From Halorhabdus sp. CBA1104 (lineage in GTDB: Archaea > Halobacteriota > Halobacteria > Halobacteriales > Haloarculaceae): a stretch of 64,000 bases of DNA. The stretch lies in assembly GCF_009690625.1 (NCBI RefSeq), contig NZ_CP033878.1, positions 1,116,001 to 1,180,000 of the forward strand, given 5' to 3'. Shown piece after piece: positions 53,338 through 62,603 of the stretch. The notes beneath the pieces were generated by a model, which was not told the origin of the DNA, did no database searches, and worked only from the letters and a program-made list of their open reading frames with translations. Position numbers and translations under genes: made by a program. Within the stretch, counting starts at the first letter, position 1, and each line of letters starts with the position of its first letter.

Positions 53338-54831
53338 ATGACTGACTGGACGGAAAAACACCGCCCATCGACGCTCGCGGAGGTGCGGGGCAACGACAAG
53401 GCCCGCGACGCACTCGCCGAGTGGGCCGAAACCTGGCCCGACCACCGCGAAGCCGTCATTCTCCATGGCTCGCCGGGCGTCGGAAAGACCTCTGCAGCCC
53501 ACGCCCTTGCAGCCGATTTAGACTGGCCGACCATCGAGTTGAACGCAAGCGACGCCCGGACGAAAGCCGTCATCGAGCGCGTCGCCGGCGAAGCGGCCAA
53601 AAGCGGGACGCTGACCGAAGGCGGGGCTGGTCGACGCCTCCTCATCCTCGACGAGGCGGACAACCTCCATGGGAACGCCGATCGCGGAGGGGCACGGGCG
53701 ATCACCGGCGTGGTCAACGAGGCCAGCCAGCCGATGGTGCTGATCGCAAACGAGTTCTACGAGATGTCAAATGGCCTCCGGAACGCCTGCCGCGACATCG
53801 AATTTCGGGACGTTTCGACACGCTCGATCGTCCCTGTGTTGCGAGATATCTGTCGCCAGGAAGATGTCGGCTTCGAGGACGACGCCCTGCAGAAGATCGC
53901 CGAGGCCAACGACGGCGACCTCCGGGGAGCGATCAAGGACTTACAGGCGGCCGCGGACGGTCGGGAGACGATAACTGCCGAGGGCGTCGTCACTGGCGAT
54001 CGTGACCGGACGACGGGTATCTTCGACTATCTGGACGCCGTTCTCAAGGAAGCCGATGCCCAGCAAGCCCTGGAGGGATCCTACGACGTCGACGAGACGC
54101 CCGACGACCTCATCTCCTGGATCGAAGACAACATGCCAAAGGAGTACGAGGGCGCGGAACTGGCGCGGGCGTATCGGTCGCTATCGACTGCAGATCGCTG
54201 GCTCGGCCGGGTTCGGGCCACCCAGAACTACTCCTTCTGGCGGTACGCCGCCGACAACATGACGGCCGGCGTGGCGGCCGCCCGTGACGGCAAGAAAAGC
54301 GGGTGGACGCGCTATGGGCCACCGAGTTACTGGTCGAAACTCGGCCGGACAAAGGGGGCACGCGGGACCCGCGACGACGTGGCGCGGGCGATCGCCCAAA
54401 CCAGCGGCGTCAGCATGAGTACGGCCCGCCGGAAGATCCTTCCACATCTGGAAGTCATCACCCATCACTGCAAGAACCGCGAGGCGACGGTCGCGATGGC
54501 CGCCGCCTACGATCTGTCGGCCGAACACGTGGCTTTCGTCACCGGGAGCGGCGAAGACACGAACAAGGTCCAGTCGATCGTCGAAGACGCCCACCAATTG
54601 CGCGAGGAAGCTGCCGTCGAGGGCTCTGAAGGGGCGTTCGAGCCTGGTTCAGATGAAGGCGATCCAAGCGACGAGGCCGAGAGTGCCGCCGAGGGAGACA
54701 CCAGAGTGACAGCCGCGGACGAGGACGATACATCGACGAGTGTCGAGCGTGACGACGCGAGCGATTCCGGTCAGAGAGATGCCCAAGAGAACGAAGACGA
54801 CCAGCAGACCGGCCTCGGCGATTTCGTCTGA
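53338..54831 (+). CDS. rfcB: Replication factor C large subunit
   Basis: RfcB is the large clamp-loader subunit that opens PCNA. The 497-residue protein begins MTDWTEKHRPSTLAEVRGNDKARDAL. It has Walker A HGSPGVGKTSAAHALA, Walker B LLILDEADNLHG, and the large-subunit collar domain (WIEDNMPKEYEGAELARAYRSLSTADRWLGR...YWSKLGRTKGARGTRDDVARAIA). An acidic tail of about 75 residues ends in QTGLGDFV, a PCNA-interacting motif. The ATG at 53338 is the conserved start; a TTAAAAC element about 70 nt upstream could serve as TATA. Confidence 0.96.
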   Translation: MTDWTEKHRPSTLAEVRGNDKARDALAEWAETWPDHREAVILHGSPGVGKTSAAHALAADLDWPTIELNASDARTKAVIERVAGEAAKSGTLTEGGAGRRLLILDEADNLHGNADRGGARAITGVVNEASQPMVLIANEFYEMSNGLRNACRDIEFRDVSTRSIVPVLRDICRQEDVGFEDDALQKIAEANDGDLRGAIKDLQAAADGRETITAEGVVTGDRDRTTGIFDYLDAVLKEADAQQALEGSYDVDETPDDLISWIEDNMPKEYEGAELARAYRSLSTADRWLGRVRATQNYSFWRYAADNMTAGVAAARDGKKSGWTRYGPPSYWSKLGRTKGARGTRDDVARAIAQTSGVSMSTARRKILPHLEVITHHCKNREATVAMAAAYDLSAEHVAFVTGSGEDTNKVQSIVEDAHQLREEAAVEGSEGAFEPGSDEGDPSDEAESAAEGDTRVTAADEDDTSTSVERDDASDSGQRDAQENEDDQQTGLGDFV

Positions 54832-54936
54832 GGCTGAACGTTGCCCGGCCGATCCGGAACAGCTCCGGTGGTTCGAGTAGCTGATGGCTGGACGATTTCA
54901 TTGTCGCTACCCTTCTGAACGTGCTAAGAGCGGAGC

Positions 54937-55740
54937 CTAGTGTGCCGGATCCGCACTCCGCCAGGTCCCGATCGCACTCCCGACGAGTGCGCCGAAGACG
55001 ACGAGTCCAGCGAGCAGATAGACGATCCGATGGATGGTCGACCCGGCAAGCAGGTGCCGGCCCAGATAAACCGTCGGCACCAGCGCGACGATCGCGACGA
55101 CGGGCGCAGTCCGGTAGGCCGCCGGAAACGCCCGGCGACCGACGACCACCAGGGCGATCACCGAGAGTACCAACACGAGCAGGACAGCGTACTGCAGCGT
55201 CTGGAGGACTGGCGTGTAACTGCTGATGAACGGCGGCGTCAACAGGACTTGCACGGGAAAAAGCAGGAGAGCGAGGACGGCAGCACCTTTCAGCTGCGGA
55301 GTGTGGATTGCATCAGCCCAGGACGCGACCAGCGCGAAGGCAAAGGCCCCAAAGATCGTAAAGGCCGTCCAGAAGTGCGCCGTCAAGATTGGAAACGTGA
55401 AGTTGACGACTGTCTGCTGGCCGAGCAGGACTTGCAGCGGCGTCAACAGCGCCCCGACGATCAACGCGTTCCGGATCTTCGGTGCCACGTCTCGTCGCCA
55501 GGCTTCGAGTGCCGTCCCGACGATGAACAGGCCACCGACGCCAGCGACGACCCGGTGGATCCACTCGAAGAAACTCGGGAACGATTCGGGAAAGAGGTTC
55601 AGGATGCCGCCGTCACAGACCGGCCAGCGAGCCTGACAGGCCAGCCCAGCGCCGTAGGACTTCGTTGCGACTCCGAGAAGGATCGTCGCGAAGACGAACG
55701 CTGTCGTGACAGCAACGAGAGAGCGAAACCGCCGGTCCAT
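54937..55740 (-). CDS. ctaA: Heme A synthase-like protein (CtaA/COX15)
   Basis: The 267-residue protein has about eight transmembrane helices and CtaA hallmarks. These include a first helix followed by GAGLACQARWPVCDGG, a cysteine-containing extracellular loop, and heme-ligand histidines in FEWIHRVVAGVGGL, LTAHFWTAF and STIHRIVYL. It oxidises heme O to heme A for terminal oxidases. It is convergent with rfcB (105-nt gap) and divergent from the malic enzyme. In-frame sequence upstream of the ATG overlaps the promoter region. Confidence 0.92.
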   Translation of the reverse strand: MDRRFRSLVAVTTAFVFATILLGVATKSYGAGLACQARWPVCDGGILNLFPESFPSFFEWIHRVVAGVGGLFIVGTALEAWRRDVAPKIRNALIVGALLTPLQVLLGQQTVVNFTFPILTAHFWTAFTIFGAFAFALVASWADAIHTPQLKGAAVLALLLFPVQVLLTPPFISSYTPVLQTLQYAVLLVLVLSVIALVVVGRRAFPAAYRTAPVVAIVALVPTVYLGRHLLAGSTIHRIVYLLAGLVVFGALVGSAIGTWRSADPAH

Positions 55741-55850
55741 GCGCGACCGTTCGGTCGGGTCCCACTTAGCCTCCCGCATTCCGGCCGATCGGTCGGTTCG
55801 ACACTGGCCGGCAGGCAATCCTTTTTGGTACTGGCTAACAGGCATCTCGC

Positions 55851-58118
55851 ATGGGACTCGAAGACGACGCCCTGGAATATCACCGGCGCGACCCGCCCGG
55901 GAAACTCGAGATCGCCACGACCAAGCCGACCAACACCCAGCGGGATCTCAGCCTGGCGTACTCGCCGGGCGTTGCCGGTCCCTGCCGGGAGATCGACGCC
56001 GATCCGACCGATGCCTTCGAGTACACCTCGAAAGGGAACCTCGTCGCCGTCGTCTCCGATGGCAGCGCCACGCTCGGACTGGGGGACATCGGGCCACTCG
56101 CCTCGAAGCCGGTCATGGAAGGCAAGGGCGTGTTGTTCAAGCGATTCGCCGATATCGACGTCTTCGATCTGGAAGTCGACGTCGGCTCCGCCGAGGAGAT
56201 GATCGGCGTCGTCGAGGCACTGGAACCGACCTTCGGCGGCGTGAACCTCGAAGACATCGCTGCCCCGGCGTGTTTCCGGGTCGAAGAACACCTCAAGGAC
56301 TCGCTGTCGATCCCCGTCTTCCACGACGACCAGCACGGGACCGCGATCATCAGCGGGGCGGCACTGCTGAACGCCACAGATATCCTCGGCAAAGCCATCG
56401 ACGACCTCGAAGTCGTGTTTTCGGGTGCCGGGGCGAGTGCGATCGCCACAGCTCGATTTTTCGAGTCACTCGGTGTTCCCGCGTCCGGAATCACGATGGT
56501 CGACTCGGGCGGGATCGTCACCGCGGATCGAGCGGCGGCCGGGGACGTCAACGAGTACAAGGCCGAATTCGCGAGCGATCGACCGGCCGGGGACCTGGCC
56601 GAGGCGATGGTCGGGGCGGACGTCTTCGTTGGCCTGTCGGTCGGCGGCATCGTCGATCCGGAGATGGTGGCCGCGATGGCCGAAGACCCGATCGTCTTCC
56701 CGATGGCCAACCCCGACCCCGAGATCGACTATCCCGCGGCCAAGGCGGCCGGCGAGGGGACTACGGTCGTCGCGACGGGCCGGTCTGACTATCCCAACCA
56801 GGTCAACAACGTCCTGGGCTTTCCCTTCATCTTCCGTGGGGCACTCGATGCACGGGCCAGGACGATCAACGAGGAGATGAAAGTCGCCGCCGCCCAGGCC
56901 CTTGCCGCCCTCGCCCGCGAAGACGTCCCGGATGCGGTCGTGAAAGCCTACGGCGGCGAGGCGATCCAGTTCGGCCCGGAGTACGTCATTCCGAAGCCGC
57001 TGGATCCACGCGTGCTCTTCGAGGTCGCCCCCGCCGTGGCACGAGCAGCCATCGAGTCCGGCACGGCGCGACAACAGCCAGATCTGGACACTTACGTCGA
57101 GGGGCTGGAAGCTCGTCTCGGGAAATCCCGCGAGATGATGCGGGTCGTCCTCAACAAAGCCAAGAGCGATCCAAAGCGGGTCGTCCTCGCGGAGGGCAAC
57201 GACGACGCGATGCTCCGGGCGGCCTACCAACTGGCGGACCGCTCGATCGCCGACCCAGTGCTGGTCGGAGACCGAGAGTGGATCCGATCGAGCGCCGAAC
57301 GGCTCGGGCTCTCGTTTACCCCGGAGGTGGTCGATCTCGACGACGAAGACGTCGAGCGATACGCCGATCGGCTCTACGAGCTCCGCAAGCGAAAGGGGGT
57401 GACACGCCGGGAAGCCCGTGATTTGCTCGCCAATGGCGACTACCTCGCCAGCGTCATGGTCGAAGTGGGCGACGCCGACGCGATGCTGACTGGCGCGACC
57501 AACCACTATCCGTCGGCCCTTCGGCCGCCACTGGAAGTCATCGGCACGGCACCCGACGCCGAGTACGCCGCAGGCGTCTACATGCTCACGTTCCGCAATC
57601 AGGTGCTGTTCCTGGCCGATACAACTGTTAATCCGGACCCAGACGCCGAGGTGCTGACAGAGATTACGCGCCACACTGCCACACTCGCCCGGCGGTTCAA
57701 CGTCGATCCGCGCGCCGCACTACTCTCCTACAGCGACTTCGGGAGTGTCGATGACGAACGCACACACGCCCCGCGGGAGGCCGCCCGCCGGCTCAGGGCT
57801 GACCCGGAAGTCCAGTTCCCCGTCGACGGCGAGATGCAGGCGGATACGGCCGTCCTCAGGGAAATCCTCACAGGAACGTACGAATTCTCCGCTCTCGACG
57901 ATCCGGCCAACGTGTTGCTCTTCCCGAATTTGGAGGCTGGCAATATCGCCTACAAACTCCTGCAGACGCTCGGCGGTGCGGGCACCGTGGGGCCGATGCT
58001 TGCAGGCATGAATCGGCCAGTCCACGTCGTCCAGCGTGGTGACGACGTCGAGGATATCGTGAACCTGGCTGGCGTCGCCGTCGTCGACGCACAGGCAGCC
58101 AAGCACCGACAGAAGTGA
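55851..58118 (+). CDS. maeB: NADP-dependent malic enzyme fused to phosphotransacetylase-like domain
   Basis: The 755-residue protein resembles bacterial MaeB. Residues about 1-160 are the malic domain (SLAYSPGVAGPCREI, GNLVAVVSDGSATLGLGDIG, ERIAAPACF-like EDIAAPACFRVEE). About 160-420 is the NAD(P)-binding domain (VFSGAGASAIATARF, YPNQVNNVLGFPFIFRGALDARA). About 425-755 is a phosphate acetyltransferase-like domain (KRVVLAEGNDDAMLRAA, MLTGATNHYPSALRPPLEVIG), generally regulatory. It converts malate to pyruvate and CO2, giving NADPH. The order of domains and length match the family. Confidence 0.95.
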   Translation: MGLEDDALEYHRRDPPGKLEIATTKPTNTQRDLSLAYSPGVAGPCREIDADPTDAFEYTSKGNLVAVVSDGSATLGLGDIGPLASKPVMEGKGVLFKRFADIDVFDLEVDVGSAEEMIGVVEALEPTFGGVNLEDIAAPACFRVEEHLKDSLSIPVFHDDQHGTAIISGAALLNATDILGKAIDDLEVVFSGAGASAIATARFFESLGVPASGITMVDSGGIVTADRAAAGDVNEYKAEFASDRPAGDLAEAMVGADVFVGLSVGGIVDPEMVAAMAEDPIVFPMANPDPEIDYPAAKAAGEGTTVVATGRSDYPNQVNNVLGFPFIFRGALDARARTINEEMKVAAAQALAALAREDVPDAVVKAYGGEAIQFGPEYVIPKPLDPRVLFEVAPAVARAAIESGTARQQPDLDTYVEGLEARLGKSREMMRVVLNKAKSDPKRVVLAEGNDDAMLRAAYQLADRSIADPVLVGDREWIRSSAERLGLSFTPEVVDLDDEDVERYADRLYELRKRKGVTRREARDLLANGDYLASVMVEVGDADAMLTGATNHYPSALRPPLEVIGTAPDAEYAAGVYMLTFRNQVLFLADTTVNPDPDAEVLTEITRHTATLARRFNVDPRAALLSYSDFGSVDDERTHAPREAARRLRADPEVQFPVDGEMQADTAVLREILTGTYEFSALDDPANVLLFPNLEAGNIAYKLLQTLGGAGTVGPMLAGMNRPVHVVQRGDDVEDIVNLAGVAVVDAQAAKHRQK

Positions 58119-58136
58119 CGGCCACCGGAACCCGAA

Positions 58137-58760
58137 TCAATCGTCAGCCGCCCGGTCAGATCGTGAGGGGGGAGGGACACGCTGGTCGGTTGCCGTGGGC
58201 GGTTCCGGACGCAGACAGCGCTCACGCTCGTCGTTGACGTGGGCGTACTCCTCGGGCGCGTTGGCCAGCGGGTGGGCCGGATTGACGTCCGAGGCGATAC
58301 GGGCGGCCCGGAGGGAATCGAACTCGCGCATTCGTGCCCGGATACCGCGCCAGTGGTGTCGAGAGGCCGGCGGGATCGACAGCGTGTGTGGGGACTCGGC
58401 GACCGGATCCTCGAAGGCGAGCATCGCGGCGTTGACGTTGCCGGCGAGGTCGTCGTGATCGATGAGAACACCGATCTGTGCTCGGTTCGGTGCCCTGGCT
58501 GCGAGGACATCGAGGCCCAAATGGAGGGCTCGATACTCCGCGACGTTGTTGTCCGGCACCACGTCCGGCACCGAGAGGCGAGCGACACACTCGCCGTCTC
58601 GCGTTTCGATCACGACACCGAGGCCACCTTCGGACTCGCGAAACGACCCATCGGTCGCGAGATAGAAGTCCCGGTGATGGGTCCGTGGCGGGTGAGCGAT
58701 GTGTGGCGTCGGAGAATCGTCGAACAGGTCACGGAGTGTCGGCCGGCCATATGCGGCCAT
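58137..58760 (-). CDS. RNase H-like protein (type HI-like)
   Basis: The 207-residue protein contains an RNase H fold with acidic positions YLATDGSFRESEGGLG (Asp), NNVAEYRALHLGL (Glu), VLIDHDDLAGNVN (Asp) and a C-terminal SDVNPAHPLANAPEE segment. These match haloarchaeal/Sto-RNase HI-like enzymes that cut RNA in RNA-DNA hybrids. The N-terminal 30 residues and proline-rich tail are extensions. Activity is inferred from the family; a TATA-like box is centred 28 nt upstream. Confidence 0.8.
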   Translation of the reverse strand: MAAYGRPTLRDLFDDSPTPHIAHPPRTHHRDFYLATDGSFRESEGGLGVVIETRDGECVARLSVPDVVPDNNVAEYRALHLGLDVLAARAPNRAQIGVLIDHDDLAGNVNAAMLAFEDPVAESPHTLSIPPASRHHWRGIRARMREFDSLRAARIASDVNPAHPLANAPEEYAHVNDERERCLRPEPPTATDQRVPPPSRSDRAADD

Positions 58761-58782
58761 GTCTATCGGTCACGGTCGAGCC

Positions 58783-58793
58783 CTTGTAAATCT
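58783..58793 (-). promoter_or_regulatory. TATA-like box of the RNase H-like gene
   Basis: The minus-strand AGATTTACAAG is centred 28 nt before the ATG at 58760. Confidence 0.45.
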
Positions 58794-58806
58794 TCCTTGG
58801 ATGCTA

Positions 58807-58834
58807 ACTGTTGACAAACAAAGTGCTCAACAGT
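58807..58834. promoter_or_regulatory. Inverted repeat ACTGTTGA-N12-TCAACAGT
   Basis: The 8-bp arms are perfect reverse complements separated by 12 nt. The repeat lies between the divergent RNase H-like and Old Yellow Enzyme genes, 42 nt before the latter's ATG. Its size and symmetry suit a dimeric regulator, possibly one controlling the oxidoreductase. Confidence 0.5.
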
Positions 58835-59828
58835 AGTCGAGACGTTCTTGCGTCCGCCGACCGAAAGCAATCGGGATGACAGCAGATCTCTTCTCACCGC
58901 TCGAACTGCGTGACGTGACGGCTTCTAACCGCGTGATGGTCTCGCCGATGTGCCAGTACTCGTGTGAGGACCGCGATGGGGTCCCAACCGACTGGCACCA
59001 AACTCACCTCGGGAGTCGAGCTGTCGGCGGTGCCGGAATCGTCATGTCCGAAGCGACGGGTGTCGAGCCCCGCGGGCGGATCTCACCTGAAGACACCGGC
59101 ATCTGGTCGGCCGAACAGATCGAGGCGTGGCGACCGATCACCGACTTCATCACCGAACAGGGGTCCGTCCCGGCGATCCAACTCGCCCACGCCGGTCGGA
59201 AGGCCTCGAAGAGCCGTCCGTGGGACGGCAGCGAACCAGTCCAGCCCGCGGACGGCGGCTGGGAGACGATCGGGCCGAGCGGACAAGCTTGGCCGTACGA
59301 CCAGAAAGCCCCGCCACATCAGCGGCTGGACCAAGCAGCCATCGAGGACGTGATCGATGCGTTCCGGACGGGTGCCGAAAACGCTCTCGAAGCCGGCTTC
59401 GAGATCGCCGAGGTGCACGCTGCCCACGGCTATCTACTCCACGAATTTCTCTCACCAGTCACCAACGACCGCGACGACGCGTACGGCGGTGACTTCGAGT
59501 CCCGGACGCGACTGCTCAGAGAGGTCGTCACGGCTGTCCGTGACGTCTGGCCGGAGGAAAACCCTATCTTCGTGCGCATTTCGGCGACCGACTGGCTCTC
59601 GGATCGGGACTCTTGGACAGTCGATCAGTCCGTTCGACTGGCGGGCGACCTCGCCGATCGCGGCGTCGATCTTATCGACGTGAGTTCCGGCGGCATCGCG
59701 CCGGCGTCTCACCCCGACGACGCCGGCCCCGGCTATCAAGTCAGCTTTGCCGAGCGCATCGACGAGGGGACACCCGAGTCCCTGGTAGTCGGTGCCGTCG
59801 GCGCAATTACGGAAGTGCGAGGAGAAAG

Positions 59829-59848
59829 CCCCGTGCTTTAGCGCGGGG
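59829..59848 (+). repeat. Left-end subterminal hairpin of the IS element
   Basis: CCCCGTGC and GCGCGGGG pair over 8 bp (one G-T pair) around a TTTA loop, 18 nt from the left boundary. Such hairpins are recognised by TnpA on single-stranded DNA. Confidence 0.65.
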
Positions 59849-59909
59849 ATGAATCCGACACTCAACGACACAAACCCCGTTGACAGCACGGCCTGATATT
59901 CCAACAGAT

Positions 59910-59917
59910 ACTTATTA
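59910..59917 (+). promoter_or_regulatory. TATA-like box of tnpB
   Basis: ACTTATTA is centred 27 nt before the tnpB ATG, so tnpB can be expressed from its own promoter as a leaderless mRNA. Confidence 0.5.
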
Positions 59918-59940
59918 CAGCCCATTCAATTACATTTGTA

Positions 59941-61234
<1,294 letters not shown>

Positions 61235-61433
61235 GACGCCACAACAAGCCACCCAGTTGATCGAGAACGGACGGGCCGGCCTGGCGATCGTCGGGCGTGA
61301 GCACCTCCGCGATCCGTATTTCACCATTCGGGCCGCCGACGAACTCGATGCCCTCGATCGCGTCAGGGTGCCACCGCAGTACGACCGGGCGTTCTGAGAT
61401 AGTCTTTTGCCAACGGCGGTCATCATCGCCGGC

Positions 61434-62264
61434 ATGGTCGACCGGATCTTGTTTCCGACGGATGGCAGCGCGGGGGCGATGGCAGTGCTCGAACACGCCC
61501 TCGACCTCGCAACCGACCACGAGGCGAGCGTCCACCTGTTGACCGTCGACGAGTCGGGATTCGACTCTGCGGAACTACTTGCCCTCGCCGGCGACCGCGC
61601 GCGGGAACGTGGACTCGAGCCCGAAACAGTTCGTCGAGAGGGAGAAGTCTATCAGGAAATTCTCGCGTATGCACAAGAGGCAGCCGTCGACGCGATCGTG
61701 ATGCCGACCCACGGCCGATCGGGACTCGAACGACTGTTGCTTGGCAGCGTCACGGCCCGGATCATGCGTCTCGCGGACATCCCGGTGCTGACGGCGACGC
61801 CGGATGCGGAACTGCGCTACCCGTACCGACGGATTCTCGTCCCGACCGACGGAAGCCAGGCCGCCCAAGCAGCGGTCGAAGTGGGGGCGACACTCGCTCG
61901 CGTCGCGGCTGTCCCGTTGGCAGTGCTGTCGGTCGTCGAACAGACACAGCTCGGAGCCACCGTTCGTTCGACGACGAGTCGCGAGCACATGGAAGATCGC
62001 TCGCGAACAGCCGTCAAAGAAGCGACGGAGACGGCACGATCCGCAGGCGTTTCGGATATCTCGACAGCCGTCGTAACGGGCCGGTCGATCCCCGAGACGA
62101 TCCGGTCGTACGTCTCAGACCAACACAGTGATCTGGTCGTGCTTGGCACCCACGGTCGGACCGGATTGGACCGATATCTCTTCGGGAGTACCACAGAGGC
62201 ACTGGTCCGCACAGCGACGGTTCCAGTGATGACTGTGCGTCCGCCAGACAAGTGGAGTGGCTGA
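61434..62264 (+). CDS. Tandem UspA-domain universal stress protein
   Basis: The 276-residue protein has two Usp domains. Domain 1 is MVDRILFPTDGSAGAMAVLEHAL to IVMPTHGRSGLERLLLGSVTARIM; domain 2 is YRRILVPTDGSQAAQAAVEVG to VVLGTHGRTGLDRYLFGSTTEALV. Both keep the ATP-binding G-x2-G-x9-G-S/T pattern (GRSGLERLLLGSV, GRTGLDRYLFGST), so ATP binding is likely. The ATG is 37 nt after the broken oxidoreductase stop. Tandem Usp proteins are common in haloarchaea and linked to stress survival. Confidence 0.94.
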   Translation: MVDRILFPTDGSAGAMAVLEHALDLATDHEASVHLLTVDESGFDSAELLALAGDRARERGLEPETVRREGEVYQEILAYAQEAAVDAIVMPTHGRSGLERLLLGSVTARIMRLADIPVLTATPDAELRYPYRRILVPTDGSQAAQAAVEVGATLARVAAVPLAVLSVVEQTQLGATVRSTTSREHMEDRSRTAVKEATETARSAGVSDISTAVVTGRSIPETIRSYVSDQHSDLVVLGTHGRTGLDRYLFGSTTEALVRTATVPVMTVRPPDKWSG

Positions 62265-62437
62265 CTATGCGTGTCAGTGGGCCTTCCAAATCGACCGCCA
62301 TGTCGAGATATCGACGCGGTGCCCTATCGAATCTGGAGCTGTGCGATCCCGATACCGTCTGTCGATCACGCGCGCAAAATCACTCGTGATAATCTGGCCG
62401 ACAACCTTTTTACCGAAATCACCCACGCTGGATATGT

Positions 62438-62453
62438 GGCACCGCAAGGTGCC
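62438..62453 (+). repeat. Hairpin GGCACC-GCAA-GGTGCC
   Basis: A perfect 6-bp stem is capped by a GCAA (GNRA-type) tetraloop, which is a stable RNA motif. It lies about 25-30 nt downstream of a TATA-like element and just before a C-rich tract. Confidence 0.5.
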
Positions 62454-62458
62454 CACTT

Positions 62459-62482
62459 TCCCCCCACCCCCACCCCCCACCC
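62459..62482. repeat. C-rich low-complexity tract
   Basis: Runs of 5-6 C are interrupted by single A residues over about 24 nt. It is unlike any flanking sequence and may be prone to slippage. Confidence 0.6.
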
Positions 62483-62603
62483 CACTTTACTTTCCGCTCG
62501 CTCTGTACTGACTGGGCTGGTAGTCTGTCAGAGCCAGACCAGTCGCTCAGTGTCCGGCTCAGCGGAGAACGAACCAAACAGCGCCGGTCGACAGTACCTC
62601 GGG

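Larger units (their letters stand above)
62265..62603. other. Intergenic region with a hairpin and C-rich tract
   Basis: This 339-nt gap lies between convergent genes. It has a TATA-like CCTTTTTACC around 62405-62414 and a hairpin GGCACC-GCAA-GGTGCC at 62438-62453. A C/A tract with runs of C follows at 62459-62482. Short ORFs here are basic and unconvincing. A small RNA starting near 62435 is possible but unproved. Confidence 0.45.

Noticed and set aside
62267-62389. 40-codon ORF after the tandem UspA gene
   Set aside because: Ser/Arg-rich composition and no ribosome-binding site or TATA box at the right distance.
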